Shown here: piece by piece, positions 33,175 through 42,411 of the stretch | Numbering within the stretch: the first letter of the stretch is position 1 | Layout: every line of letters starts with the position of its first letter | Assembly (NCBI RefSeq): GCF_965237655.1 | Contig: NZ_CBDEGB010000001.1 | Location: 1,178,001 to 1,242,000 of the forward strand | Length of the DNA stretch: 64,000 nt | Direction of reading: 5' to 3' | From: Poriferisodalis sp965237655 | GTDB lineage: Bacteria; Actinomycetota; Acidimicrobiia; Acidimicrobiales; Poriferisodalaceae | Program-made: the position numbers and the translations under genes | The notes under the pieces: model-generated | Databases searched by the model: none | What the model was told of the DNA's origin: nothing | The model's input: the letters and a program-made list of their open reading frames with translations, nothing else

Positions 33175-34269
33175 TCAGGGGCTGGCGTCACCCACGACGC
33201 CTTCGACGAACCAGTCCATGCCCAGCATCGAGCCGTCATCCAGGGTCTCGCCGGCGGCGACGCGGACGTTGCCTTCCTGGTCGCGGATCTCGCCGGTGAA
33301 CACGTCCCACTCGCCTTCACGGATCTGCTCGGCAACGTCGCTGATCTGGTCGGCGATATCGCCCGGCACGTCGTCAGCCAGCGGCGCCAGGTCGACAATG
33401 CCGTCGTCCATGCCGCCCCAGTACGAACCAGGCTCGTAGGTGCCCGCAGCGACTGCCTCGATGATCGCGGTGTAGCGCGGGCCCCAGTTCCACACAGGTG
33501 CGGTGATGAACGCGTCGGGTGCGAAGTCGCGCATGTCGGAGTTGTAGGCGACCCATCGCGCCCCAGCGTCCTGCGCAGCGACACCCGCAGCCGTGGAGTC
33601 CTGGTGCATGGCGATGACATCGGCGCCGGCTTCCAGCAGGGCCTTGGCCGAGTCGCCCTCAACCGCCGGGTCGAACCAGGTAAAGGTCCAGATGACGCGG
33701 ACCTCGGCTGACGGGTTGGTCTCGAGCACGCCGAGGGTGAAGGCGTTGATGCCTCGGATCACCTCAGGGATGGGGAACGCAGCCACGTAGCCCAACTGCC
33801 CGCTTTCGGTCATCGCACCTGCCGCCATGCCCGACAGGTACCGCGGCTGGTACATGCGGCCGAAGAAGTTGCCGAAGTTGGCATCGTTCATCTTGAAGCC
33901 CGAGGCGTGCTCGAACACGACGTCGGGGTACTCCTCGGACAGCTCGAGCATCGGGTCCATGTAGCCGAACGAGGTGCCGAAGATGACGTCTGCGTCCTCG
34001 TTCTCGATGAAGTCGACGGCGACTGCCTTGAAGTCTTCGGCGTTTTCCGGGACGCTCTCGACGAACAGCGTTCTCGCACCGGTTTGGTCTTCCGCGTATT
34101 GGCGACCTTGGTCGTGTGCCCAGTTCCAGCCGGCGTCACCGACGGGTCCCACCAGCACGAATGCCGCCGTGACGTCCTCGGGATCGCCATCGCCGCCGCC
34201 GCACGCTCCTCCTAGCAGAGCCACGCCGGTCAGAGCAATGGCGAGTCGTGTCAGAGTCCTCGAACGCAT
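33175..34269 (-). CDS. BMP-family substrate-binding lipoprotein
   Basis: A 364-residue secreted binding protein of an ABC importer. The signal peptide ends in the lipobox LLGGAC (Cys about residue 22), so the mature protein is lipid-anchored outside the membrane. Family features are AFVLVGPVGDAGWNWAHDQG near the mature start, GTSFGYMDPM and GYVAAFPIPEVIRGINAF. BMP (PnrA-like) proteins bind nucleosides or similar small molecules. ATG 34269 has a GGAGAGGGAG ribosome site. It follows the flavin monooxygenase gene by about 110 bases in the same direction. Confidence 0.93.
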   Translation of the reverse strand: MRSRTLTRLAIALTGVALLGGACGGGDGDPEDVTAAFVLVGPVGDAGWNWAHDQGRQYAEDQTGARTLFVESVPENAEDFKAVAVDFIENEDADVIFGTSFGYMDPMLELSEEYPDVVFEHASGFKMNDANFGNFFGRMYQPRYLSGMAAGAMTESGQLGYVAAFPIPEVIRGINAFTLGVLETNPSAEVRVIWTFTWFDPAVEGDSAKALLEAGADVIAMHQDSTAAGVAAQDAGARWVAYNSDMRDFAPDAFITAPVWNWGPRYTAIIEAVAAGTYEPGSYWGGMDDGIVDLAPLADDVPGDIADQISDVAEQIREGEWDVFTGEIRDQEGNVRVAAGETLDDGSMLGMDWFVEGVVGDASP

Positions 34270-34378
34270 GATCTCCCTCTCCGTAAACGCCCGCGGAGGA
34301 ACCCCGGAGCGGTTGACTTCGAGCCTAATCTTGCGCATCTGTGCCCGCGGCCACCGGCCGCAGACATCGCCAAGCGGC

Positions 34379-35650
34379 TCAGAATGGGTTGAGTTCGAGG
34401 CCGAGGACGTGGCGCCCCAGCTGATGGGTGACGCGGTCCTGATGCACATTGATGTGCACCGGCATGGCCCGGAAGTCCCGGTAGCGACGTTCGAATGCAC
34501 CGCCTTCTCGCAGCGCTGTTCCGCCTTGAGTGCGATGCAGCAGCGACATGGCCTCATCGAGTTGCTCGACCGCCATCGAGGTCACGGCCATCTGTCGCAG
34601 GTAGTCCGCTTCGTCGGGAATGACACCGGCGGCGATGCGACGGTCGACCTCGTTGCACGCGGTCTCGACCGCGGCAGCGGCGCCAGCCAGCAGTGCTGCT
34701 GCGCGACCGAAGTTGACCTGCACCGTCGGTCGCTCGACCATCTTGCCGCCGATGATGACCCGGCGACCGCCGGCAGCGTCGGCTGCCTCTGCGAGAGCCC
34801 GGCGTACCAGGCCCACCGCCATCCAGGTGAGCCAAAGATCCGAGATGCCGACCCAGTCCTCCCGGTACCGGTGGTCCACCACCGGAACGCTGCGCAGCGA
34901 CTCGGCGCGATTCACTCCGTACCAGGCGACGCAGTCGTTGAGGTTCACTGGCACGTCGGTGTAGTGGACGTCGTCGGTTGCCGAGGCCCGCAATCCGGCG
35001 CCGTCCCACGACGGATCGATCTTCAACCCCTCGGTCTTGGTGGACACGATGGTGAATCGGATGTCCATCGGGCGCACCGGCTTGCCGTCGGGGCCAGTGA
35101 TGGCGAAGGCCACACCGCAATAGTCGGCGTAGCGGGCACCGGTGCCCCACCGGCCGGTCCCGTTCAGGATGGCCTGATCGCCTTCGATGCGTCCGTACAC
35201 GGAGCTGCGCGCACCGCCGGGGAATGACACCCAATGGCCGTTGGTCACGATGTCGGTGAGGAAATCCTGCTGTTCGGGACCCATGGATCCGACGAACAGG
35301 TGGAACACGCACAGGTGATTCCACAGGCACCACGCCAGGCTGGGACAGCGGGCGGCCACCGCTTCGAGCTCGCGGCCCATGTGGAGCATCGTTTCCTCGA
35401 CGCCGCCGATGTTCGGGGTAGCGGACATGCGCATGAAGTCGGTGCCCCGGATTGCCTCGATGACATCCGACGACACGGACCGGGTCCGGTCTGCCGTTTC
35501 TGCCTGCGCCTCGATCGCGTCCAGCAACGGCGCGATGCGTAGCCCCTCGGTCGGCGCCGGGGAGAAGTGCTCGACGAGCTCAACGCCGGATAGACCGGCG
35601 TCGTCGGACGACGTCAGGCTCGTCTCTTCGACTTCGGGTGCTCCCGCCAT
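34379..35650 (-). CDS. Acyl-CoA-dehydrogenase-fold flavin monooxygenase (HsaA-like)
   Basis: A 423-residue group D flavin monooxygenase-type protein. It has the acyl-CoA dehydrogenase fold, but the C-terminal end GGTALREGGAFERRYRDFRAMPVHINVHQDRVTHQLGRHVLGL is the pattern of flavin-dependent hydroxylases such as HsaA and related oxidative enzymes, not of true dehydrogenases. These need a separate flavin reductase. It follows the copper amine oxidase gene by 25 bases. A role after amine oxidation, hydroxylating an aromatic or heterocyclic product, is inferred from context. Confidence 0.8.
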   Translation of the reverse strand: MAGAPEVEETSLTSSDDAGLSGVELVEHFSPAPTEGLRIAPLLDAIEAQAETADRTRSVSSDVIEAIRGTDFMRMSATPNIGGVEETMLHMGRELEAVAARCPSLAWCLWNHLCVFHLFVGSMGPEQQDFLTDIVTNGHWVSFPGGARSSVYGRIEGDQAILNGTGRWGTGARYADYCGVAFAITGPDGKPVRPMDIRFTIVSTKTEGLKIDPSWDGAGLRASATDDVHYTDVPVNLNDCVAWYGVNRAESLRSVPVVDHRYREDWVGISDLWLTWMAVGLVRRALAEAADAAGGRRVIIGGKMVERPTVQVNFGRAAALLAGAAAAVETACNEVDRRIAAGVIPDEADYLRQMAVTSMAVEQLDEAMSLLHRTQGGTALREGGAFERRYRDFRAMPVHINVHQDRVTHQLGRHVLGLELNPF

Positions 35651-35675
35651 CGGGCCACAGTAGGTCGCAGCGGGC

Positions 35676-37619
35676 TCAGCCGCAGTGGCCGTTCGATGAT
35701 GGCGGCACGTCGAGCATCGGGTTGCGGTCGAAGAAACCGTCGGGCACCAGCCCGAAGCTGACGTACTCGGTAGGCATCACCGGGAAGTCCTCGGGCCGGG
35801 CATCGTGGGTGATGCCGAATGTGTGCCACACCGTGACGTCGGTGCCGACGATCGGCCGGTCACCCGCCGTATAGCGCTCCAGCCCGTCGCCAGCGTTGCG
35901 CTGTGTGGGGAACCGGCCCGCGCCGTAGCGCTCGTCGGGGCGTGTCGGCGACACCCACAGGTTGTGCCGGCCGAAGGTGGCGCGTTCGGAATGCGGGCTG
36001 TCGTGGGCAGCAAACATCGTCGCGGTGGGTGGTGGCAAGAGCCGGAATGCCGTCGGGCGCCCGAGCCGGTTGATGTGGTCGGCGCTCTCGATCCGCCAGT
36101 ACCGGCTGGACGACGAGTTGGTGTCGCGGCGAGCAGCCAACTCGCTCTCCAGCACCGTCTCACGAGCCGCGAACGCAGTGCCGTGCGGATTGTCTGGGCC
36201 CGGCGGCAGCGCTTCGGTGTTCACTTCGACCACCGTGTTCGCAGTGCCGTCGATCGCCATGTCCAATCGCACGCAAAAGACGTGCTGGTGAATCGGGGCG
36301 GACACGTGCGGGGCAACCTGCCGGGCGAAGGTCATGTCGTCGCCGTCGCGGTGCGAACGAGTGGTGAGGATGCCGGTCAACTTCACCTCATACCGAATCG
36401 AGCCGTCGAGGTAGAAGTACCAGAAGAACCCGTACTCGTAGTTCCCGACCGTGTGGATGGCGCTCACCACCAACCGGCGAGATCGGCGCACCTCGGTGGT
36501 GTCGGCATTCCAGTCGAAGTGCTTCCAGCCGATGCCGAAGTCCTCTTCGTGGATGCAGATCGCGTTCGGCGTTGTGACAACTGATCCATCGTCAAACACC
36601 TGGGCGGAGTCGAGATATGTGATCTCGCCAAGACAGTCGCAGCCCAACTCGAGTGAGTTGTTCATCAGGCCGAGGCCGAATTCTCCGGAGTCGAGCGCGT
36701 GCTTAAACGACTGCGACGGCCTGGTGTCGCCGTAGGGCACCACCATCTCGGCCAACGATGCCCGGTCGATGATCGGGCGGACCCGGCCGCCGTCGTCATA
36801 CGCGATCCGGTGCAGCACCAAGCCTTCGGTGTCGTCCATGACCACGCGCATCGACCACTTCTGCCAGCGCAGATCGTTATCGTCGAGCGTGAAGCTGGTT
36901 CCCTCGGGCTGGGTGATCTCGATCGGGCGCAGGTCGGTGCGCATCGGCCCGAAATCCTCGGTGACGGCGTCAACGTCGTAGTTGCCCCGCTCCGAGCTCA
37001 CCGGCCACTGGTCGAAGTCTTCGATGTGCAGCACCTCCAGCGTGTCGACGTCGACGTGCACCATCAGACCGTCGAGCGGGTAGGCGTAGCCGTTGTCGGC
37101 AGGGTTCGGGCGCCAGAAGGCTATGCAGCGCTGCACCCGCCGGCCCGTCTCGAAGTCGAAGCCGTAGTCGCCGGTCGGCCACGGGTCGATCTGGACTTGG
37201 GACGGATCAGTGATGCCCCGCTTGGCGATCGCCGCTGCGAATCCCGGGTCGGTCCGGCAGGCGTCCATCACGGCGAACAGTTCCGCCATGCCAACCCGCG
37301 GCACGACGCCAGGATGGTGCTCCCAGGAGTCGACCTCGCCGCGGGTCACCGAGACCACGGCGGTGTACACCTCGCCGTTCTCGCGTACCACGACCTCGAA
37401 GCGGCGATCGGTGTCGGCTTCGGGCGTCCAGGCCGCGACCTCGGCCTTGGGCGGCTCCCAGATGCAGAATCCGTGGAAACGTGCGTTGTCGCTGATGCGC
37501 CCGCTGCGACGCAGCACCTCGATGGCAGCATGGGCTTCCGCTTCGGTCATCATCGACAGCGGATGACGCGGTGGCGTGGCCGCATCATCGCTGGGCCGTT
37601 CGAGCAAGGTCTCGGTCAT
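35676..37619 (-). CDS. Copper-containing primary amine oxidase
   Basis: A 647-residue topaquinone enzyme that oxidises a primary amine to aldehyde, ammonia and hydrogen peroxide. The cofactor precursor Tyr is in VGNYEYGFFW (consensus T/V-x-x-N-Y-D/E), and the copper His ligands are in PIHQHVFCVRLD and FGITHDARPEDFPVMP. The catalytic base Asp is expected in VVPYGD-like DxRPSQSF region. The N-terminal domains match the usual D2-D3 lengths. No signal peptide is seen, so it acts in the cytoplasm. It heads the operon with the flavin monooxygenase and BMP importer. Confidence 0.94.
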   Translation of the reverse strand: MTETLLERPSDDAATPPRHPLSMMTEAEAHAAIEVLRRSGRISDNARFHGFCIWEPPKAEVAAWTPEADTDRRFEVVVRENGEVYTAVVSVTRGEVDSWEHHPGVVPRVGMAELFAVMDACRTDPGFAAAIAKRGITDPSQVQIDPWPTGDYGFDFETGRRVQRCIAFWRPNPADNGYAYPLDGLMVHVDVDTLEVLHIEDFDQWPVSSERGNYDVDAVTEDFGPMRTDLRPIEITQPEGTSFTLDDNDLRWQKWSMRVVMDDTEGLVLHRIAYDDGGRVRPIIDRASLAEMVVPYGDTRPSQSFKHALDSGEFGLGLMNNSLELGCDCLGEITYLDSAQVFDDGSVVTTPNAICIHEEDFGIGWKHFDWNADTTEVRRSRRLVVSAIHTVGNYEYGFFWYFYLDGSIRYEVKLTGILTTRSHRDGDDMTFARQVAPHVSAPIHQHVFCVRLDMAIDGTANTVVEVNTEALPPGPDNPHGTAFAARETVLESELAARRDTNSSSSRYWRIESADHINRLGRPTAFRLLPPPTATMFAAHDSPHSERATFGRHNLWVSPTRPDERYGAGRFPTQRNAGDGLERYTAGDRPIVGTDVTVWHTFGITHDARPEDFPVMPTEYVSFGLVPDGFFDRNPMLDVPPSSNGHCG

Positions 37620-37742
37620 GGGATCACGCTACGTGGCGGCCGGCTGGTACGCGGACTCTCCGGATGCGATCGGTAGTGTCGCTCGCTACGGCTCCGGGCT
37701 CGACGGGCAGGCAGACGGGCTGGTGATGGGGGTCCTCAGGTT

Positions 37743-39572
37743 GTGACGGATGGGGATCTTCGCAGCCGTGTCCGACGCCACCTCGAGATCGTTTACCCCG
37801 CGCTGCCCGCAGACGGGATCGTCGACGATGTGCTCGCAGCCATCGGCGGGGACCCGGCCGATGAGGTGCCCGACGCCGGGCCGCGTTGGGATCAGCGAGA
37901 CATCGCTGTAATCACCTATGCCGACTCGATAACCGAGGCGGGCAGGGTTCCGATGCACACCCTGGGTGAGATGCTCGACGACCTGACGGGCGATGTCGTG
38001 ACCGTCGTGCACGTGCTGCCGTTCTACCCGGCGAGCTCCGATGGCGGCTTCGCTGTCACCGACCACCGAGCAGTCGACCCCCGGCTCGGCAGCTGGGAGG
38101 ACATCACAGCGCTCAGCGACACCTACACGGTGATGGCTGACCTCGTCGTGAACCATGTCAGCGCCGATCACCCTTGGATGGATCAGTTCTGCGGGGGGGA
38201 GATGCCGGGCAGTCGCAACCTGCTCACCGCGGAGCCCGAGGATGACACCTCGAGCGTGGTGCGACCACGAACAACCCCACTGCTGCGCGAGGTCGAAACC
38301 CCCGACGGCCGCCGGCTGCTGTGGTGCACCTTCAGCCATGACCAGATCGACCTGAACTTTGCCGAACCCGAAGTCCTGCTGGACCTGTTGCGCACTGTCG
38401 CATGCCTCGTTGACGCCGGTGTGCGCTGGTTCCGCCTCGACGCCATCGCCTATCTCTGGAAAGAGCCGGGCACCTCATGCGTGAACCTGCCCCAGACCCA
38501 CGAGATCGTCAAGCTGCTGCGAACGCTGCTGGATGCATGCTGTCCTGGCTCGGTCATCATCACCGAGACCAATGTGCCTCACGACCAGAACGTGGCCTAT
38601 TGGGGCTCAGGCGATGAAGCCCACCTCGTCTACAACTTCAGCCTCCCCCCGTTGGTCGCCCACACGATGCTGTCGGGGTCCGCCGTCGCGTTGCAGCAGT
38701 GGCTCACTCGACTGGAGCCGCCGCCAGCGGGAGCGTCGTACTTCAACTTCATCGCCAGCCACGACGGGATCGGGCTGCGTCCGGTAGAGGGATTGTTGAC
38801 GGATGCACAAATCTTCCGGCTCATCGCGGCGGCCCACAGCGCGGGCGGCACTCACTCGGAGTTCGACACCCCTGCTGGACCCAAGGCGTACGAGCTGAAC
38901 GTCTCGCTGTGGGATCTGTTCGCCGGCGACCGGGACGCGCTCGGCGTCGCGCAGTTCCTTGCCGCGCACACGGTCATGCTGAGCCTCGCCGGCATTCCTG
39001 CGGTGTACGTGCATGCGTTGCTGGGCACCCCCAGCTACTGGACACCGATCAGCGATCCGCCTCGCATCGTCACCGATCACGGCCTGCCGCCTGTCGAGCA
39101 GAACAAGCGCACGATCAACCGGCGCAAGCTGACGCTCGACGAGGCAGTCGACCTGCTCGGCGCACAGGACGGCGTTCGTCGCAGGGTGCTGGTGGAACTG
39201 GTGCGGCGGATGCTGGTGCGGCGCGGCCAGCCAGCGTTCCATCCCGACAGCGCGCAGGTGTCGATGGACTTGGGCTCCCGGGCGTTCGGCGTGATCCGGG
39301 GCGGGCCGCAATGGGAACAGACGGTGGTTTCGGTCACCAACGTCTCGCACAATCAGCTCCCCATCGACTTCGAAGTGCTGTCCGGGCTGTGCCCGCCCGG
39401 CAGTGCGGGGGCGCAGTTCGACGACGAAGGCTGCGTGGATCTTCTCGAGGACCGGGTGTACGACCCGGGTTCGCGTGCATCCCTGACAGCGGGCCAGACG
39501 ATCTGGCTGTGCTTGGAAGCCGAGCGCAGGGAGCCTGCGCTGGCAGACCGGGAGGCAACCCCGCAGCGCTAG
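37743..39572 (+). CDS. GH13 subfamily-18 phosphorylase (sucrose- or glucosylglycerate-phosphorylase-like)
   Basis: A 609-residue alpha-amylase-family phosphorylase. Catalytic residues are visible: nucleophile Asp in FRLDAIAYLWK, acid/base Glu in IITETNVPH, and the transition-state Asp in ASHDGIGLRP. GH13_18 enzymes use phosphate to split sucrose, glucosylglycerol or glucosylglycerate. Because a glucosylglycerate-type synthase gene is directly opposite, glucosylglycerate phosphorylase is the favoured call. Starts at GTG 37743. The last base pairs share a CTAG with the stop of the opposing gene. Confidence 0.85.
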   Translation: MTDGDLRSRVRRHLEIVYPALPADGIVDDVLAAIGGDPADEVPDAGPRWDQRDIAVITYADSITEAGRVPMHTLGEMLDDLTGDVVTVVHVLPFYPASSDGGFAVTDHRAVDPRLGSWEDITALSDTYTVMADLVVNHVSADHPWMDQFCGGEMPGSRNLLTAEPEDDTSSVVRPRTTPLLREVETPDGRRLLWCTFSHDQIDLNFAEPEVLLDLLRTVACLVDAGVRWFRLDAIAYLWKEPGTSCVNLPQTHEIVKLLRTLLDACCPGSVIITETNVPHDQNVAYWGSGDEAHLVYNFSLPPLVAHTMLSGSAVALQQWLTRLEPPPAGASYFNFIASHDGIGLRPVEGLLTDAQIFRLIAAAHSAGGTHSEFDTPAGPKAYELNVSLWDLFAGDRDALGVAQFLAAHTVMLSLAGIPAVYVHALLGTPSYWTPISDPPRIVTDHGLPPVEQNKRTINRRKLTLDEAVDLLGAQDGVRRRVLVELVRRMLVRRGQPAFHPDSAQVSMDLGSRAFGVIRGGPQWEQTVVSVTNVSHNQLPIDFEVLSGLCPPGSAGAQFDDEGCVDLLEDRVYDPGSRASLTAGQTIWLCLEAERREPALADREATPQR

Positions 39573-40810
39573 GCATTGTCCAACTCGACTGCGTCGTAGA
39601 GCTGTTCGAGCACTCCGTCGACGGCGCTTTGCACCCGCGACCAGTTCGGGATGAACGGTGTTTCCATCGGATCGTTCAGGAACTCGTCGCCTGCTTCCAT
39701 GATCGCTGCCGCGAACAGCTCCACGGCGGTCTCCTCGGCATGGAGATCGAAGTCGAAGCCGTTGAACGAGGCATCGTTGCGGTAGTGGCTGACGAGGTCC
39801 AAAGCGTTGCGGTAATAGACGGCTTTCACGGTGCGGAAGGTCTCGGTGCCCAGCACTGTGCCGTCGATCGCCAGCTTGCGATAGATGGCCTTTGCGATGT
39901 CGCGGCTCATCTTGTGGAGCCCGGCGTTCGCATTCTCCACCGACAGCTCCTGATGCTTGTGGTCGTACCGATCTGCTATGTCGACCTGGCAGATCCGGCG
40001 CCCTTGGTAGATGCGGTATACCTCCGACAGCACGCCGATCTCGAGACCCCAGTCGCTCGGAATGCGAATGCTGCGCGTCATGTCGAGCTTCATCGCGAAC
40101 TCGCCGGCAAGCGGGTAGCGGAACCCATCGAGATACCGCAGGTAGTGGTGCTCGCCAATGGTGGCGCGCAGTGCTCTCAACAACGGCGTGACCAGCAGGC
40201 GTACCACCCGCCCGTTCATCCGCCCGTTCGCGCCGAGGCCGTCTGCGGATACATCGCCGCTGGCTCGGTAGTAGTAGCCCTTCGAGAACGAATAGCCGAA
40301 TGTGGGGTCCAGGATCGGGTACAGCAGCCGTGCCAGCATCCCGCGGTCGTAAGTGAGGATGTCGGCGTCGTGCAGCGCCACGTTCTCGCAGCGGCCTGAC
40401 GCCAGGAAGTAGCCGAGGCAGTACCAGACGTTTCGGCCCTTGCCCGGCTCGGCGGGGGCGAGCACCCGATCGGCCAGCTGTTCGTCGATGTCGCGCAGCC
40501 GAGGTCCGTCATTCCACAGCAGTCGGGTGCGCTGGGGCAGGCGGGCGAAGAACTGCTTTGCCTCGGCAAACTCCGCAGCATTTGCTCGGTCGATGCCGAT
40601 GATGATCTCGTCGAGGTACGTGATCTTGGCGATCTCGTCGACGATGTGGCCGAGCGCCGGTCCGCCGAGTTCGCTGTACAGCGCCGGAATGATGAGGGCG
40701 ATGGGACTGCGGCGCGACCGCTCGAACAAGTCGGCTTCGAAGCTCTCGACGGGGCGATCGCTCAGCCGGTGGAGCGTCGCGATCGACTCGTGCTGCTGGA
40801 AATCGGCCAC
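39569..40810 (-). CDS. GT81-type glucosylglycerate / glucosyl-3-phosphoglycerate synthase
   Basis: A 413-residue nucleotide-sugar glycosyltransferase of the GpgS/Ggs type. Features are SPIALIIPALYSELGGPALGHIV, the segment GRNVWYCLGYFLASG and the metal-binding DAD in VALHDADILTYDRG, followed by FGYSFSKGYYYR. It would transfer glucose from UDP- or ADP/GDP-glucose onto glycerate or 3-phosphoglycerate, giving the compatible solute glucosylglycerate. No separate GpgP phosphatase is seen, which favours direct synthesis. The length is closer to Ggs than to mycobacterial GpgS. Convergent with the phosphorylase gene, sharing the stop-codon CTAG. Confidence 0.82.
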   Translation of the reverse strand: MADFQQHESIATLHRLSDRPVESFEADLFERSRRSPIALIIPALYSELGGPALGHIVDEIAKITYLDEIIIGIDRANAAEFAEAKQFFARLPQRTRLLWNDGPRLRDIDEQLADRVLAPAEPGKGRNVWYCLGYFLASGRCENVALHDADILTYDRGMLARLLYPILDPTFGYSFSKGYYYRASGDVSADGLGANGRMNGRVVRLLVTPLLRALRATIGEHHYLRYLDGFRYPLAGEFAMKLDMTRSIRIPSDWGLEIGVLSEVYRIYQGRRICQVDIADRYDHKHQELSVENANAGLHKMSRDIAKAIYRKLAIDGTVLGTETFRTVKAVYYRNALDLVSHYRNDASFNGFDFDLHAEETAVELFAAAIMEAGDEFLNDPMETPFIPNWSRVQSAVDGVLEQLYDAVELDNA

Positions 40811-40899
40811 ATCGTGCCCCGTCGGTTGACCGCGTGCAACCTACCGTGCCCGCCGTTGCCGGTCGCCAGATCGCGGAGGGTCGCGCGGTATCGTGCGCC

Positions 40900-42411
40900 A
40901 TGGTCTCGACACCGCAGCAAACGCCGGTCGGTTTCCCGTCTCTGGAGGCCAAATTCGCCGCCGACGGCCTTACGTTCGACGATGTGCTGCTGGTGCCCGC
41001 AGCATCCGACGTGCTGCCCGACACGGTGGACACAGCGACCCGTTTCAGCCGCAGGATCACGCTCGCGGTGCCCCTCGTCAGCGCTGCCATGGACACTGTG
41101 ACCGAGGCCCGGCTGGCGATCGCCATGGCCCGCCACGGGGGCATCGGAGTCATCCACCGAAACCTGGGTCTTGCCGACCAGGCAGCGGAAGTGGACCGGG
41201 TGAAGCGCTCGGAGTCCGGGATGATCGTTGAGCCGATCACGCTCGGGCCCCACGATCTGGTCTCGGATGCAGAAGCGCTGATGGCGCGCTTCAAGATCAG
41301 CGGCGTGCCCATCACCGACCCAGCGGGGAAGCTGGTGGGAATCCTCACAAACCGAGACCTCCGCTTCGAGACCGACTGGTCGCGCCCGATTCACGAAGTG
41401 ATGACCTCTGTGGGGCTGGTCACGGCGAAAGCACCGACCACGCTCGAAGACGCCCAAGTCGTGCTGGCGCGCCACCGCATCGAGAAGCTCCCGATCGTCG
41501 ACGACAACTTTCGCCTCGTCGGGCTGATCACGGTGAAGGACATCCAGAAGCGGATCCAGTTCCCGAACGCGTCCAAGGACAAGCTCGGGCGGCTGCTCGT
41601 CGCCGCAGCCGTCGGCACGGGACCAGACACGTTTGACCGGGTCGCGGCGCTGGTCGAACGAGACGTCGACGCCATCGTGGTCGACACTGCCCACGGTCAC
41701 AGCCGTGATGTCATCGAGATGGTCGCGAAGATCAAGGCCAATCACGGCACCGAAGTCGTGGCCGGCAATGTGGCAACTGGCGATGCGGCCCGGGCACTCA
41801 TCGATGCCGGCGCGGACGCGATCAAGGTCGGCATCGGACCAGGCTCGATCTGCACGACGCGGGTCGTTGCCGGGGTCGGCGTGCCACAGATCTCTGCGGT
41901 GTTCGACTGTGCGGCAGCGGCGTCGGAATCCGGTGTGCCGGTCATCGCCGACGGCGGCATGCAATTCTCGGGCGACTTGGCCAAGGCGATCGCAGCGGGC
42001 GCCGATTGCGCGATGGTCGGGAGCCTGCTCGCTGGCACCGACGAGTCGCCCGGCGAGGTCGTGCTGTACCAGGGCGAGCGCTTCAAGGAATATCGAGGCA
42101 TGGGCTCGGTCGGCGCCATGAAGGGCCGCAGCTTCTCGAAGGACCGCTATTTCCAGGACGGCCGAGACGCCGACGAACTGGTCCCCGAGGGCATCGAGGG
42201 ACGTGTGGCCTACAAGGGCCCGCTGTCAGGCGTGCTGCACCAGCTGGTTGGCGGCCTGCGCCAGGCCATGGGCTACTGCGGCGCCTCGACGATCGATCAC
42301 ATGCGCACGCGCACCCTATTCGTACGTGTCACCGCGGCGGCCCTGCGAGAGAGCCACCCCCACGACATCATCATCACCAAAGAGGCACCCAACTACAGCG
42401 CTCCGAACTAG
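40900..42411 (+). CDS. guaB: Inosine-5'-monophosphate dehydrogenase
   Basis: A 503-residue enzyme that converts IMP to XMP, the first committed step of GMP synthesis. The catalytic Cys loop is GIGPGSICTTRVVAG, the flap ends with GMGSVGAMKGRS, and two CBS domains are inserted at about residues 100-215 (ISGVPITDP, IEKLPIVDDNF). The start ATG 40900 is chosen for normal family N-terminus (LTFDDVLLVPA). It is full length, convergent with the helicase gene and shares the CTAG of the two stops. Confidence 0.97.
   Translation: MVSTPQQTPVGFPSLEAKFAADGLTFDDVLLVPAASDVLPDTVDTATRFSRRITLAVPLVSAAMDTVTEARLAIAMARHGGIGVIHRNLGLADQAAEVDRVKRSESGMIVEPITLGPHDLVSDAEALMARFKISGVPITDPAGKLVGILTNRDLRFETDWSRPIHEVMTSVGLVTAKAPTTLEDAQVVLARHRIEKLPIVDDNFRLVGLITVKDIQKRIQFPNASKDKLGRLLVAAAVGTGPDTFDRVAALVERDVDAIVVDTAHGHSRDVIEMVAKIKANHGTEVVAGNVATGDAARALIDAGADAIKVGIGPGSICTTRVVAGVGVPQISAVFDCAAAASESGVPVIADGGMQFSGDLAKAIAAGADCAMVGSLLAGTDESPGEVVLYQGERFKEYRGMGSVGAMKGRSFSKDRYFQDGRDADELVPEGIEGRVAYKGPLSGVLHQLVGGLRQAMGYCGASTIDHMRTRTLFVRVTAAALRESHPHDIIITKEAPNYSAPN

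Noticed and set aside
38699..40399. 566-codon frame across the phosphorylase and synthase genes
   Set aside because: It overlaps two well-supported genes on both strands and has no family features.
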